Shown here: positions 41,401 through 45,689 of the stretch, piece by piece
Position numbering within the stretch: position 1 is the stretch's first letter
How the letters are laid out: every line of letters starts with the position of its first letter
Assembly (NCBI GenBank): GCA_948099385.1
Contig: CANUEZ040000140.1
Coordinates: 1,674,001 to 1,738,000 of the forward strand
From: Fasciola hepatica
Taxonomy: Eukaryota > Platyhelminthes > Trematoda > Plagiorchiida > Fasciolidae
Direction: 5' to 3'
Length of the DNA: 64,000 bases
Program-made: the position numbers and the translations under genes
The notes under the pieces: generated by a model
What the model saw: the letters and a program-made list of their open reading frames with translations, nothing else
The model's database searches: none
Told to the model about the DNA's origin: nothing

Positions 41401-44400
41401 CAGTTTTGGTGTACATCCTGACTATTAAAGTCCTTGAAACCCTGTTTATTCGGTTCATCTAGACTGATCAGTGCTAGGCAACCAAGACTGGTTTGCTCGC
41501 GGAATCATGACTCCAGGATTCCGAACCCGAATATGTTACATGCGATTATCATGCCTATGCATGAGTGCAGAACAGAGGGTATGATCATAAGCATAAGAAT
41601 GCACTGCAACTTCAGGAAGAAACGACAGCTGTGACCCTGAGAACTGGAATGGAGAACCGAACATAAGACTCAAGTATATGATGCACCCTTGGTGAAGGAT
41701 GAAAGAGGAGCCCCGTCAACTATCACAACCGACTGTCTGTAGCCGGTTTTGGTCCCGTTACCCCATACTTTGTAGCCAAAGGCCACCATCGGACATGAAT
41801 TTCAAATACCAGTGGATTATCTTTATCAAGCTAGACAGTTGGGTTATTTTGTCACACACTACTCTAAGTTTCAAGCCAGAGATTGCTGGCTCTCTCTTAA
41901 TGATTCAGTGAGCTGCAGCTGTGGAGACTGCCGCTTTCACTGTGATTATTAACAGAGATAATGAAAACGTTTCAGTGATGAACTTGACATGGAAAGTTGG
42001 ACAGAAAATCATTCCACCAAGTATTATCCCCTGCTACCACCAGCTGAATATACGTGAAACTATCATGGATAACTAGGTAAAACAGAACTTCGTTTGAAAG
42101 CACAAAACAAATTCCATTAGAGTCGTGTAATGATTGACTTCAATGACACTACGATCGGCTACTGTTTGATCTTGTCGGTAAATGGTCATTTGCTTGCATT
42201 TACTTGCAATTTCAGCCATTCCGATCGCGTGACTTTCTGTGTTCAGATGCATATTTCAGTGAGTCTGCACACTACCCCGGTAAAGAGGCTCTGATTTTGT
42301 TGGTGATTTCGACAGTACCTTTCGGCCCCTTGTAAATATCACTGTTATAATCATAAAAACCACAATGACACCCTTTCGTTAGTACTTCACTTCAATGGTC
42401 ATAATCAAGTAGGGATAAAGACGCTGTCTAGTACAATTATTATGGTACCCCAAATTGCGCACCACCTTCAGCCAGTAAGGCCAGATAGGGAATTCCATCT
42501 GAGGTTAGAAAAGAAAGTGCCAAACCCCACATGAGTTTACGAATACTGTGTGAAAAATTCGGGGATATCGTGCTTGCTCAAGCAGAACAGTCTAAATAAG
42601 CAAAACGCTTATCTGTTGAATCTTGTTTTTAACAGTTTGTCCCGCAGTTTTATTGTCTGCATCAAACTGGATGATTGGAGATCTGATTAGCTGATGTGAC
42701 GCGCGAGGAGATCAATTAGAAATGGAATTTTCACAATATATACAACAAGAAGACCATGTGGTTCAATGAAGTTTCGCTCCGAACAGCAATCAGATCTAAG
42801 CACTAAACTCAATCGGAAAATACATGATTAACAACCTGAAGATGGCAAGAAGTAATCAGAAGCGTCATCGGTCATGGCATACTACTACTGAGACACTGAA
42901 TATTTTGGACTCCACACAGTAAATATGATGCACTCTACACGGCCAAGTTCACTAGTTAAGCTGCTTATACTTTCCTTCCATTTAGTAGACGCTGAACTCG
43001 TAACGTATTTTGATCTCTACTTTAAACCAAAAAACTGGCGGTTTTCCAATCTGGACAAGTCTAACTTTGGTGGGCTTCGCCCTGTACGAATCATTTGGCT
43101 TCCGGGCTGCGGTTCACAGCAACCACCTATATGAGAGTCGAGGAAGCTAAACAACACGTCAAAGTGGCGCTGTCAGTGGTGGATCTGCAATCAGACTTAT
43201 CCTCCTTCTATATGGTCCTCAATAATGACGTTTTATTTGTGTTTATCTTTTTGTACTATCATTCGCTTTATTTCCGACCAGGTGATAGTACAAGGCAGCA
43301 AACCAAATCAGGATGATGAGATACAGTGTTATTGGTCAAATGAATCAAACTAAATCCCACCATTCTCGCAATTAGTTTCTCACTGCGCCAGTTTCATCGA
43401 TGTTTGTAATACTGAAAAATCTCTGTCATGCAAAGGACTACTGTTTAGATCGAGTTTTGTGTAATCAACCAATAGGTGGCCTATTGATTATACGAAAAAT
43501 GCAAATAGTCAATAGAGGTCGTTGCACACACATAGAAGTTTAAAATGGACAGTGTAACAAACCCTGGATGAATCCAAATCACACTTCGCTCTTTCCGCTT
43601 ACCTGTTTTGCCATTTCTAATGCCTCTCGTTCAGCTTCCTTGCGTATAGCTGCTTCAGCTTGACGCTCCCGTTTTTCTTGTAACCTTAGTTCTCTACGTG
43701 CCCTGGCCTCTTCTTGTCTTTGCAGTATACGGTCTAAAGTTGATGGCTTGGCTTTTTCGTGATTTGAGCGTGAGCTGCTCAACCGATCAACTCCGTAGAC
43801 GCTTTGCTTGAGTTTCGACCCAATACGGATTTTCGACCTAGCCAACTGAGTTCAAAGTTGATTAAAAAACTGGGTGTCAATAGAGCTGACAGTTATGTGC
43901 ATCTTGCTGGTGTGTGAAATCGTGTGATATTAAAATGCCATAACGGTGAGGTAACCTGCTCATCTAAGTTAAAATTTCTATTTGTTCTTTTTCTAGTAAG
44001 TTATTTTTGTTTTGCTTTGTTAAGGACTACTATGCCATTTTCCAAAGCTAAATCTATATAAAACGTTCGACCGGCTACTATGACTGAAAATCATCAACGA
44101 TTCGCCAAGCATATATTATCGGATTCAGTAATGTCCGTCAAACCGAATGACGGTGGTTCATGTTGCTGAGATGGAGGAGTAGAGCTTAAACCTCCAAGCG
44201 TTATTTGAGATAGACCCACTAGCGCAGGAAATCGACTGCACCAGCTCGCACGGGGTCACCACTGTAATAAATCCACATACTCGGAGAACTAATAAACAGC
44301 GATCACGTGAGTTACAACTGTTAGGAATGAAGCCTCTTATGTAGCATATAGTCATCCGTATATTTTTACCGAAATACAGTTGCTGAATGATAGCACAAAG

Positions 44401-44787
44401 AAATTAAAGAGGAAAATATAGATAATCTTCCTCATTCATTGCTTAGAAATGTGTTGCTACAAACGATTCTAGAAGCGAACCTTTATTGAGGATCTATCCA
44501 TGCAGAACTGAGATTTTTCGCCCAATGTAGGGTTCAAGAGATGATCCCATTCTTTCTTGACTTCCAAACGACTTGGGACATTCAGAGGTAAATCGATATC
44601 AGAATTATCCGAGTCAGCTCTTCCATCATTTAGAAGGCTTTTGACAACCCATTGATTCAATAGGTCTCGGGCCTCCGAAAATATTCCTAGGGTTTTAAGG
44701 GTTGTCATAAAAACAAAAAGGATCAATTTACCTGTGTCTTGAATCTTTTTTCTCTCCACAGAATGCGGCTGATACAAGTGAGACAAA
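6329..44787 (-). CDS. CCDC191: CCDC191-like coiled-coil / Sfi1-repeat protein gene (split gene, at least 15 exons)
   Basis: Gene-level entry; exons are listed separately. Fifteen short minus-strand blocks, most with AG/GT borders and phases that join without stops, encode one protein. The N-terminal part has a Leu/Trp helix (LLNQWVVKSLL), the middle is Arg/Glu/Lys-rich coiled coil, and the C-terminal third holds Sfi1-like repeats with Trp and His at regular spacing (for example HWFSLLKRRCLTAW). It ends with an RLRSTLRDVVPDF tail. From memory of the family, this order of coiled coil, W-x-x-W repeats and terminal L-R-x(3)-V/I-L/V-P-D-F matches vertebrate CCDC191, a poorly characterised protein related to centrin-binding Sfi1 proteins. 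Function in this organism is not known. Introns run from 45 bp to nearly 10 kb and carry most of the transposons. Phases fail between 33193 and 23593 and between 15961 and 11934, so small exons are missing there. The start codon is not found; exon 44732..44787 is probably not the first. Confidence 0.75.
6486..7796. other. intron sequence, unassigned
   Basis: Last intron of the CCDC191-like gene, before the RTE insertion. Several overlapping short frames on both strands (7013-7650) have no recognised motif. Confidence 0.4.
8040..8312 (-). pseudogene. RTE LINE C-terminal block
   Basis: Reads GPLRVEDFRKLEVFKHWCLR then LILKVAWHDMLSND and ends RRLQWFGHVL, the conserved tail of trematode/cestode RTE elements. 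It continues in other frames down to about 7797, where the 3' end matches the 3' end of the deletion derivative at 39970. Confidence 0.75.
8504..8536. repeat. perfect 16-bp palindromic hairpin
   Basis: Arms TCCGTTGGTGATCGCT and AGCGATCACCAACGGA pair perfectly around a single-base loop. It lies inside the RTE copy between the catalytic and C-terminal blocks and is not explained by the coding frame. Confidence 0.85.
8560..8820 (-). pseudogene. RTE LINE reverse transcriptase catalytic block
   Basis: Reads LEFADEIIIPGDSPTALQPL then LNRVKSL. This is the F-A-D-D catalytic box of LINE reverse transcriptases with the second Asp changed to Glu, so this copy is inactive. Confidence 0.65.
8860..9307 (+). 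mobile_element. 3' tail of another LINE, nested in the RTE copy
   Basis: Opposite strand to its host element. In translation it reads TLKVTRLRCLGHLLRMSSDR then IPRRAMFAEAGIG, with SMTWKKGMK and LPGWGSRDP further on, the C-terminal end of a trematode RTE-group LINE. The 3' untranslated part contains AACCAAAGCCACCGCACCCA, also seen in altered form at about 22360, and ends in a short (GAACT)n tail at about 9295-9306. Internal stops mark it as dead. Confidence 0.75.
9322..9555 (-). pseudogene. RTE LINE reverse transcriptase middle block
   Basis: Contains TVRQGCPLTPVLFDHTIDCI, the G-V-R-Q-G-C-P-L-S-P motif, followed by ALTDYPGIQLGD. The block stops where the plus-strand LINE insertion begins. Confidence 0.75.
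9860..10120 (-). pseudogene. RTE LINE reverse transcriptase N-terminal block
   Basis: Reads VIHKLKNRKAPRKDGIPPET then YKSCLSTLLEPLY, the conserved L-K-N-x-K-A-P-G-x-D-G-I-P-P-E block of LINE reverse transcriptases (here Arg replaces the Gly). Confidence 0.75.
10489..10517. repeat. 10-bp inverted repeat
   Basis: Arms TCTAATATGA and TCATATTAGA separated by 9 bases, inside the RTE copy immediately next to the endonuclease fragment. Possibly chance or a trace of an excision or junction. Confidence 0.6.
10508..10864 (-). pseudogene. RTE LINE apurinic-type endonuclease fragment
   Basis: An open frame of 118 codons. Motifs typical of the exonuclease-endonuclease-phosphatase fold of LINEs are VAWDWNACTG (normally GDWNA, so the first Gly is changed), RFQHL and HQIDYILI (normally NQIDYI). 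It is a fragment of the RTE copy, not an independent gene. Confidence 0.75.
11046..11779. other. intron sequence, unassigned
   Basis: Between the RTE 5' end and the penultimate exon. The plus-strand frame 11319..11567 has no recognised motif. Confidence 0.35.
11780..11934 (-). CDS. CCDC191: CCDC191-like exon, Sfi1-like repeats
   Basis: Acceptor TTATACAG and donor TTCAG|GTGGGT. The frame reads CDLKRKTEQRAYVWYEQQLM, then RRALSNWSTHITEIR and LEDVAKAHWF. It carries one full Trp repeat and the start of the next (A-x(2)-H-W-F), which is completed exactly in phase by the last exon. Confidence 0.75.
12030..12262 (+). repeat. unclassified interspersed repeat R2
   Basis: Shares the order GTAGACAACCACATT, TTTGATTAATGTAAATG, ...CTCGTGGAG and TTCCTTGCATAC with 18985..19185. 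Two diverged copies in introns of the same gene define a family of about 200-230 bp with no coding content. Confidence 0.55.
12263..13734. other. intron sequence, unassigned
   Basis: No recognised gene. On the minus strand a strong donor-like CATG|GTAAGT lies near 13408, preceded by a short open stretch, but its phase does not join the flanking exons of the CCDC191-like gene. Confidence 0.35.
13735..14045 (+). repeat. unclassified interspersed repeat R1, full copy
   Basis: The clearest R1 copy: CTAGCAGACCAACGCCATCA, GGTGCGCAAGCC, TTGAGACAATGGAACCACGA, GATGAACCCTGTCA, CCAATTAGAAGGCTTGGCTG and GTGCAATGACTAGG in order. No open frame. Length about 300 bp. Confidence 0.65.
14166..14196. repeat. 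(AAAT)n(AAT)n microsatellite
   Basis: AAATAAATAAATAAAT followed by several AAT units, next to the candidate exon at 14203. Confidence 0.9.
14203..14372 (-). CDS. possible CCDC191-like exon (unconfirmed)
   Basis: A candidate for the missing exon between 15961 and 11934. An acceptor TTTCCAG gives the right start phase after the previous exon, and the frame reads SIALKWRCFHITLSLQNTDL then ISSVSWTTLTENLRNRFVIF, with Trp spacing like an Sfi1 repeat. The only good donor, TTAG|GTAAAC, leaves phase 1, which does not fit the following exon. Either another small exon exists or this is chance. Confidence 0.3.
14473..15120 (-). mobile_element. RTE-group LINE fragment, reverse transcriptase
   Basis: The open frame at 14473..14784 holds MAVRIFKKGSHSDFVNHMSI then SLISKALALPACRNL, matching the P-I-F-K-K-G...N-H/Y-R-G-I-S-L block of trematode RTE elements. 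Upstream on the same strand, in another frame, PPATVSPTATLSLDP and ERAIVTWSSRELL continue the linker region to about 15100. Frameshifts and missing ends mark a dead internal fragment in an intron. Confidence 0.7.
15121..15774. other. intron sequence, unassigned
   Basis: Nothing recognisable on either strand. Confidence 0.35.
15775..15875 (-). mobile_element. tRNA-derived SINE family A, truncated copy
   Basis: Contains CCCTGAGACTAGCGGGTCAG GTGTGGTAACGAGC and a degraded trailing part, matching the middle of family A copies at 38712 and 51570. The tRNA-like head is lost or very diverged. Confidence 0.5.
15961..16139 (-). CDS. CCDC191: CCDC191-like exon, Sfi1-like Trp repeats
   Basis: Acceptor GATTTCAG and donor AG|GTGAGT. 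The correct frame reads RQQERLRRLALMEALTEKAN, then QHLKHQRLVYYGWLPWKRLL, then AEYHAKFILM. The A-x(2)-H...W-x-x-W-K-R-L...A-E-x-H pattern closely resembles the start of the Trp-repeat block of CCDC191. A longer open frame on the same strand (15790..16170) is out of phase and spurious. It ends in phase 2, which does not join directly to the next certain exon at 11934. Confidence 0.8.
16276..16377 (-). CDS. CCDC191: CCDC191-like exon, coiled coil
   Basis: A 34-codon exon with a CTTCAG acceptor and GCG|GTGAGT donor, phase 0 at both ends. It reads EEAARQLEEEAQRIKEEKRV then MLEAQRAKKRDEEA, a continuous charged helix running directly into the next exon. Confidence 0.8.
16680..16935 (-). mobile_element. 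tRNA-derived SINE family A
   Basis: In plus-strand text it begins TTTATTACATGTTTGCGCAT, contains GGTCGGGTGTGGTAACGATC and CGACAGTGGATTACTGT, and ends with the reverse of a tRNA-like head (GGGGATTCGAACCTCGGACC contains the B box). Same structure as the copies at 37090 (opposite strand), 38712 and 51570. Confidence 0.75.
16936..18424. other. intron sequence, mostly unassigned
   Basis: A very short stretch near 17505-17545 (SCYIGRT in one plus frame) looks like a shred of a Penelope GIY-YIG domain, but it is only seven residues. Otherwise nothing recognisable. Confidence 0.3.
18425..18490 (+). repeat. short fragment of repeat R1
   Basis: TTGCTAGCAGATCAACGCCA matches the head of the R1 copy at 13735. 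The rest of the family consensus is not visible. Confidence 0.35.
18625..18750 (+). mobile_element. tRNA-like SINE head, family C
   Basis: A tRNA-like stretch with an A-box-like TCCAGGTGGAAAGG and a clear B box GGGTTCGAATCCC followed by ACCGAGGTCAGGGAC. No other copy was recognised in the window. It could be a degenerate tRNA pseudogene instead. Confidence 0.45.
18985..19185 (+). repeat. unclassified interspersed repeat R2, second copy
   Basis: Carries GTAGACAGCCATATTAGCCT, TCGATTAATGTAAGTG and ATTCCTTGCATGAC in the same order as 12030..12262, with roughly a third of positions changed. Confidence 0.5.
19459..19541 (-). CDS. CCDC191: CCDC191-like exon, conserved MEERA coiled coil
   Basis: Acceptor CTTTTAG and donor GCAA|GTACGT. 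It reads MEERAAERARLKAERDERRR then LAEIKKQ. A MEERA-x(2)-RA segment leading into a long Lys/Glu helix is, from memory, a landmark of the CCDC191 family. Phase 1 start and phase 0 end fit both neighbours. Confidence 0.8.
19542..21689. other. intron sequence, unassigned
   Basis: The minus-strand frame 21183..21488 (101 codons) has no motif I recognise and no splice context. The rest has no coding signal. Confidence 0.35.
21690..21925 (-). mobile_element. tRNA-derived SINE family A, diverged copy
   Basis: CCCCACAGTCACGGACTTAC, GTCATGCGTGGTAACGTG, ACTGCTGTCTACC and GTGGGATTCAAATC appear in the order expected for family A on the minus strand, but with many changes. Confidence 0.55.
22020..22395 (+). 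mobile_element. probable LINE 3' end
   Basis: The terminal part CTAGCAGATAACAATCGAAA CCACCGCATTCAGTG matches the 3' untranslated end of the LINE tail at about 9240-9285. The upstream part is too diverged to translate. Plus orientation is assumed from that match. Confidence 0.4.
22396..23179. other. intron sequence, unassigned
   Basis: Short frames only, no family recognised. Confidence 0.35.
23180..23335 (+). mobile_element. tRNA-derived SINE, family B
   Basis: A B box GGGTTCGATTCCC, then CACTTTCCCATTGGGCAACC and CATGGCCCCCTTCCTGAAAT, with an A-rich tail (AATAAGTAAAAAG). Same body as 3483..3640. Confidence 0.65.
23428..23593 (-). CDS. CCDC191: CCDC191-like exon, coiled coil
   Basis: The acceptor could be any of three closely spaced AGs (exon starts 23593, 23590 or 23587, same frame). 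The donor is CCAA|GTACGT. It reads KQRKLIRSALERPSLPKTLI, then QRIAEQNREIEELRSAKRYA. Ending at this GTACGT leaves phase 1, which joins correctly to GA-ATG of the next exon. The later GTGAGT at about 23409 would break the frame. Confidence 0.7.
23594..24419. other. intron sequence with a G+C-rich, CpG-rich block
   Basis: At 23900-24156 both strands are open (83 and 77 codons) and the sequence is clearly richer in G+C and CpG than its surroundings. No protein family was recognised. On the minus strand near 24176 GAGCG|GTAAGT looks like a strong donor, but no in-phase exon ends there. Confidence 0.35.
24420..24560 (+). mobile_element. tRNA-derived SINE, family D
   Basis: The head TCCGGATAGCCGGTTGGTTA AGTG with B box GGGTTCAAGTCCC is strongly tRNA-like (Ser/Leu type layout). 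It is followed by GGGAGCTCGGTGGATGTGCA CCGCTGATGATTCCTAATA, reminiscent from memory of schistosome-type SINE bodies. A single copy in the window. Confidence 0.6.
24645..24925 (+). repeat. unclassified interspersed repeat R1, full copy
   Basis: Begins GTAGTGGTTGATTAGTGGCC, includes CCAGCAGACCAACGGGATGC and TTTAAGACAACAGAACCATG, and ends GTTTTGTGCAACGACTGGGT with ACTGTATAATCATTG. It extends the family upstream of the 13735 copy and links it to the 5098 fragment. Confidence 0.65.
24926..28029. other. intron sequence, unassigned
   Basis: More than 3 kb with no recognised exon or element apart from the GT microsatellite. The CCDC191-like exon missing between 33193 and 23593 should lie somewhere in 23.6-33.2 kb. 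Confidence 0.35.
26423..26454. repeat. (TG)16 microsatellite
   Basis: Sixteen uninterrupted TG units. Confidence 0.95.
28030..28245 (-). mobile_element. RTE-group LINE fragment, C-terminal reverse transcriptase region
   Basis: In one minus frame with stops it reads LLYLGNWITDNGYVGKLIIS, then ARLNFVNLRHF and GQVYNAGTV. This is the Y-L-G-S-C-I...A-R-x-A-F-x-N-L-R-H-L-W...K-G-x-V-Y-N-A region of trematode RTE LINEs, also present at 59392 and 49490. At least two stops are visible. Confidence 0.65.
28246..29557. other. intron sequence, unassigned
   Basis: Nothing recognised. It may include the 5' part of the Penelope-like element that follows. Confidence 0.35.
29770..30270 (+). pseudogene. Penelope-like reverse transcriptase, N-terminal half
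   Basis: A 166-codon frame. LDKGSRVVIMKKKDYINKM and the P-K-I-H-K-x-G-x-P-L-R-P-I motif are diagnostic of Penelope-like reverse transcriptases. The last 15-20 residues are out of frame: the true continuation is in the next frame (SLFTKVPLRETV..., only partly readable). Confidence 0.8.
30235..30700 (+). pseudogene. Penelope-like reverse transcriptase, catalytic half
   Basis: Readable in one plus frame as KVLLRETVGHLCDVILSNNS, then ENPPGPTLADIFLGIIENRF and FLLYKRYVDDI, followed by a TAA directly after the Y-V-D-D box. S-N-L-S-L-L-F-L-D-I-L further on is the next conserved motif. Active-site residues are intact but the frame is broken. Confidence 0.75.
31060..31360 (+). pseudogene. Penelope-like GIY-YIG nuclease domain
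   Basis: Reads VYQFTCSCGSTYIGRTERYL then AQRVTEHIPKWSL, then ITRHILSMGYRVDLTRSFQV and LLAFGEAVLIKT. The VYQFTC...TYIGRT motif is intact and the final Glu (GEA) fits the family. It belongs to a different subfamily from the fragments at 4430 and 32345. Confidence 0.8.
31376..32300. other. intron sequence, unassigned
   Basis: Short frames only. A nine-base G run lies at 32155-32163. Confidence 0.35.
32345..32806 (+). mobile_element. Penelope-like element 3' fragment, GIY-YIG nuclease domain
   Basis: Two frames carry it: 32376..32645 reads ILRLKDKIPDSAASLCVYSF, then TCSCGTMYIGRTTRRLSERV; 32617..32805 reads GRQLRQAKCRILAAAEAVGI then RLHNIPLCARKQYV. A frameshift lies near 32610. The intact YIGRT and close similarity to 4430..4893 define one subfamily. 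Confidence 0.85.
33193..33328 (-). CDS. CCDC191: CCDC191-like exon, coiled coil
   Basis: Acceptor CAAAG and donor CAAG|GTGACC. The frame reads MQHEQEERDKQRRLKEIEFL then ERLRSNPSALDETQLRSVES. Phase 0 start fits the previous exon. The end is phase 1, which does not fit the next exon found (23593), so a small exon between 33.2 and 23.6 kb is missing. The Met is internal. Confidence 0.7.
34333..34420 (-). CDS. CCDC191: CCDC191-like exon, short Sfi1-like repeat
   Basis: An 88-bp exon too short to stand out as an ORF. It was found because the phases around it did not match. The acceptor is a pyrimidine tract ending CCTTGCAG and the donor is AAAA|GTAAGC. One base completes the Arg codon left by the previous exon. 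The frame reads KQTQAIDFYVQRLKSTSFLR then WHTALKLSK, a classic F-Y-x(3)-L-x(5)-L-x-x-W Sfi1-like unit. It ends in phase 0. Confidence 0.7.
35208..35395 (-). CDS. CCDC191: CCDC191-like exon, Sfi1-like helical repeats
   Basis: Acceptor TGTGCAG and donor CG|GTAAGA. It reads LRRYLTSWKQQINHSRVRMQ, then YELRLQRKVLRIWRSTVSQI, with Trp at repeat spacing as in Sfi1-type helices. Phase 0 start fits the previous exon. The phase 2 end joins exactly to the next exon. Confidence 0.75.
35546..35825 (-). CDS. CCDC191: CCDC191-like exon, Ser/Asp-rich linker
   Basis: Acceptor CTAG and donor CTG|GTACGA. The start phase (one base) completes the CG left by the previous exon. The nearby CAG acceptor would give a stop when joined. 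The product begins SNMKRVHVLHSVRCRQWLT, resembling one Sfi1-like helix, and continues as a Ser/Thr/Asp-rich probably disordered linker (SSSDDGSCHDTTLGRRDAED). It ends in phase 0. Confidence 0.65.
35826..36566. other. intron sequence, unassigned
   Basis: No recognised content. Confidence 0.35.
36567..37048 (-). mobile_element. LINE reverse transcriptase fragment (I/Jockey-like)
   Basis: The frame at 36567..36818 reads SFSLSPALFHTFITDILFTT then QKVYAFADNALLHSLDS, the S-L-S-P-x-L-F-x-x-F-I-x-D-I-L...Y-A-D-D-x-x-L-H-S block. The catalytic Y-A-D-D is changed to F-A-D-N, so it is dead. Upstream frame 36845..37048 may hold the preceding part. Confidence 0.6.
37090..37370 (+). mobile_element. tRNA-derived SINE family A, best copy
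   Basis: A tRNA-like head with A box TGGTCGAGTGG and B box GGTTCAAATCC, and a stem CGGTGGTGGT/CCACCACCAC at both ends of the head. The body contains ATCGTTACCACACCTGACCT ATTGGGGCC and CGCAGTGGGCCTTCGTGG. It ends CACTGCACTCATGCACAAGC ATGTAATAAA(GAAA)n. This copy gives the orientation and full length (about 280 bp) of the family. Confidence 0.85.
37371..38711. other. intron sequence, unassigned
   Basis: Long minus-strand frames at 37408..37716 and 37717..37902 are Ser/Leu-rich without a recognised motif. They could be eroded LINE sequence continuing the element at 36567, but I cannot show it. Confidence 0.3.
38712..38978 (-). mobile_element. tRNA-derived SINE family A
   Basis: Reverse orientation copy with TTATTACATGCTTGCGCATG at its 3' end and CGAACCTCTGACCTCGGAGG, then TACCACTTGACCACCAC for the tRNA-like head. 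Contains GGTCAGGTGTGGTAACGAGC. Confidence 0.8.
39239..39590 (-). mobile_element. LINE reverse transcriptase fragment (Jockey-like)
   Basis: The frame 39239..39454 reads VDSVKYLGNSLSSNLRCSTH then IQLCAGKLHTFVG, the V-K-Y-L-G-V-x-L-S-S-D-L-x-W-x-x-H-I block. In another frame immediately upstream (about 39545-39570) VDDVVLCQTI looks like the Y-V-D-D-V-V catalytic box. This is a different clade from the RTE copies. Confidence 0.65.
39745..39900 (+). mobile_element. possible SINE, unassigned family
   Basis: Starts GACTGGTGGCAGAGTGGGTA CGG, which resembles an A box, and includes CATCTGACCGCGGAAC. No good B box. Listed only as a possibility. Confidence 0.25.
39970..40347 (-). mobile_element. internally deleted RTE derivative (5' and 3' ends only)
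   Basis: The low end (39970-40040) matches the 3' end of the RTE copy at 7797-7870. The high part (40200-40345) matches the 5' end of that copy at 10895-11045, including CAACGCGTCCTAGTGAATCT TACCCCA. The 2.8 kb between them is gone. On the minus strand a single open frame of 121 codons (39982..40347) runs from the 5' part into a C-terminal WAGAIRDIHEAGLSFHRS. It looks like a non-autonomous derivative or a deletion copy. Confidence 0.75.
40826..40938 (-). CDS. CCDC191: CCDC191-like exon, coiled coil
   Basis: Acceptor TGTTCAG and donor CG|GTAAGA. It reads LDETAKQKQKREEELIQKEM followed by IRVRKQLEVEKERVSRE, a typical long charged helix. It starts in phase 0, matching the previous exon, and ends in phase 2 (CG), which joins to T at the next exon to give Arg. 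Confidence 0.75.
40939..43602. other. intron sequence, mostly unassigned
   Basis: Apart from the degenerate SINE near 41545 no exon or element was recognised. Confidence 0.35.
41545..41690 (-). mobile_element. tRNA-derived SINE family A, degenerate
   Basis: ATGCCTATGCATGAGTGCAG, then TGTGACCCTGAGAACTGGAA TGGAGAACC and ACATAAGACTC follow the family A order on the minus strand. The tRNA-like head is not recognisable. Confidence 0.45.
43603..43845 (-). CDS. CCDC191: CCDC191-like exon, basic linker and coiled coil
   Basis: An 81-codon exon with an ACTCAG acceptor and a strong CAG|GTAAGC donor, phase 0 at both ends. It begins LARSKIRIGSKLKQ and turns into a charged coiled coil, for example RQEEARARRELRLQEKRERQ and EAEREALEMAKQ. 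The first codon is TTG, so this is an internal exon, not a start. Confidence 0.75.
44481..44686 (-). CDS. CCDC191: CCDC191-like exon, N-terminal helix
   Basis: Acceptor CCCTAG, then an open frame containing FSEARDLLNQWVVKSLL followed by an acidic linker (ADSDNSDIDLP) and LEVKKEWDHLLNP. The donor is weak (AAAG|GTTCGC), but the phase-0 end matches the phase-0 start of the next exon. An L-x(2)-W helix near the N-terminus fits a CCDC191-type protein. Confidence 0.6.
44732..44787 (-). CDS. CCDC191: CCDC191-like, N-terminal exon (partial gene start)
   Basis: Short exon reading LSHLYQPHSVERKKIQDT. The acceptor is CAG just above 44787 and the donor is ACAG|GTAAAT. A stop lies in frame just upstream and there is no ATG, so this is an internal exon and the true start lies further upstream. 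It is followed by a 45-bp intron whose removal keeps the frame open into the next exon. It is less certain than the others because it is so short. Confidence 0.4.
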
Positions 44788-45082
44788 CTGTTGCTCTATG
44801 GATAACTTTATTCAGAATCATAATCAAAACATTTTACCCATTTGGGTGAGTTATTCGGTTGTCCCGATGCTCCGAGCAGATTACCGGAAAAATATAATCT
44901 ACTCATTGTAGTCAACTGCGCTGTAAGATAGCAGCAGAGTTCAGTTGTTTGAAATAATGACTAAAGGCCCAAATCGAAGGCTTTATTCACCTTAAAAGTT
45001 CAGACATGTACGCTGAAAAAGAATCAAGCCGTTAGGAAAGCAGGAGGCGCATATTATAATGAGAGTATGAAACACTAAACTC
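44788..45082. other. unassigned sequence upstream of the first exon found
   Basis: Should include intron or the 5' end of the CCDC191-like gene. No ATG exon with matching phase was found. Confidence 0.3.
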
Positions 45083-45086
45083 ATAT

Positions 45087-45528
45087 TGTAGCGGGGAATG
45101 CTGGGGCAAGGGAACGACGTGAATATCAAGGCAAACGGGTGAACCAAACGAGGGCCACAGACAAGAGAACAGACGGCGAATATGTCGGAGGTGTCCCGAA
45201 GCAGACAAAAGGAGGCATACGGACTACCAGATGGGACGCCGCGGGATCTCCGGCAACCAGCAAGATAGCCTAGGTGAAGGGCTGCCGATCAAGGGTTCAA
45301 TTGAGACAATCGGACCAACCAAATAGAAATGATGCCTAAGAGAAGCAAGCTATCGGCCACGGGCAACTGGCCAGGACGCAGCCGAAGCACTCAAGCAGCC
45401 GCGAGAGCAATGTTATTGCCGCGCAGTCTGGAAAAGGGCCTATATAACAGATTGTATGTGTTTCATTACTTGACTTGTTTGGCTGTTGGAATACAAGCAT
45501 CTTACCCAGTCTTGTCGTCCTTGTTACA
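45087..45528 (+). mobile_element. probable solo LTR
   Basis: A 442-bp segment that starts TGTAGCGGGGAATGC and ends TTGTTACA, so it has TG...CA ends. It contains a TATA-like CTATATAACA at about 45440 and is flanked by ATAT on both sides (45083-45086 and 45529-45532), a possible 4-bp target duplication. Just after the end, GGCGACTGCCTGAACC also resembles a primer binding site, so it could instead be the 5' LTR of a lost element. Orientation is chosen from TATA to end. Confidence 0.6.
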
Positions 45529-45689
45529 ATATGGCGACTGCCTGAACCAAACACAATAATATTTTAACGACCAAATCCGAAAAACCCGTTACAAGATCAT
45601 TAGAAATAGCAGTAATTCTGAGGTCAGTGAAATTCATTTTAGTCAAAGTAGAGAAAAGATACATGGTTTAAAGCTTTAAGTACTCAAGG

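Noticed and set aside
44466..44786. A single 105-codon exon
   Set aside because: Part of the frame is a 45-bp intron with GT/AG borders; the split model fits the protein family better, although read-through cannot be excluded.
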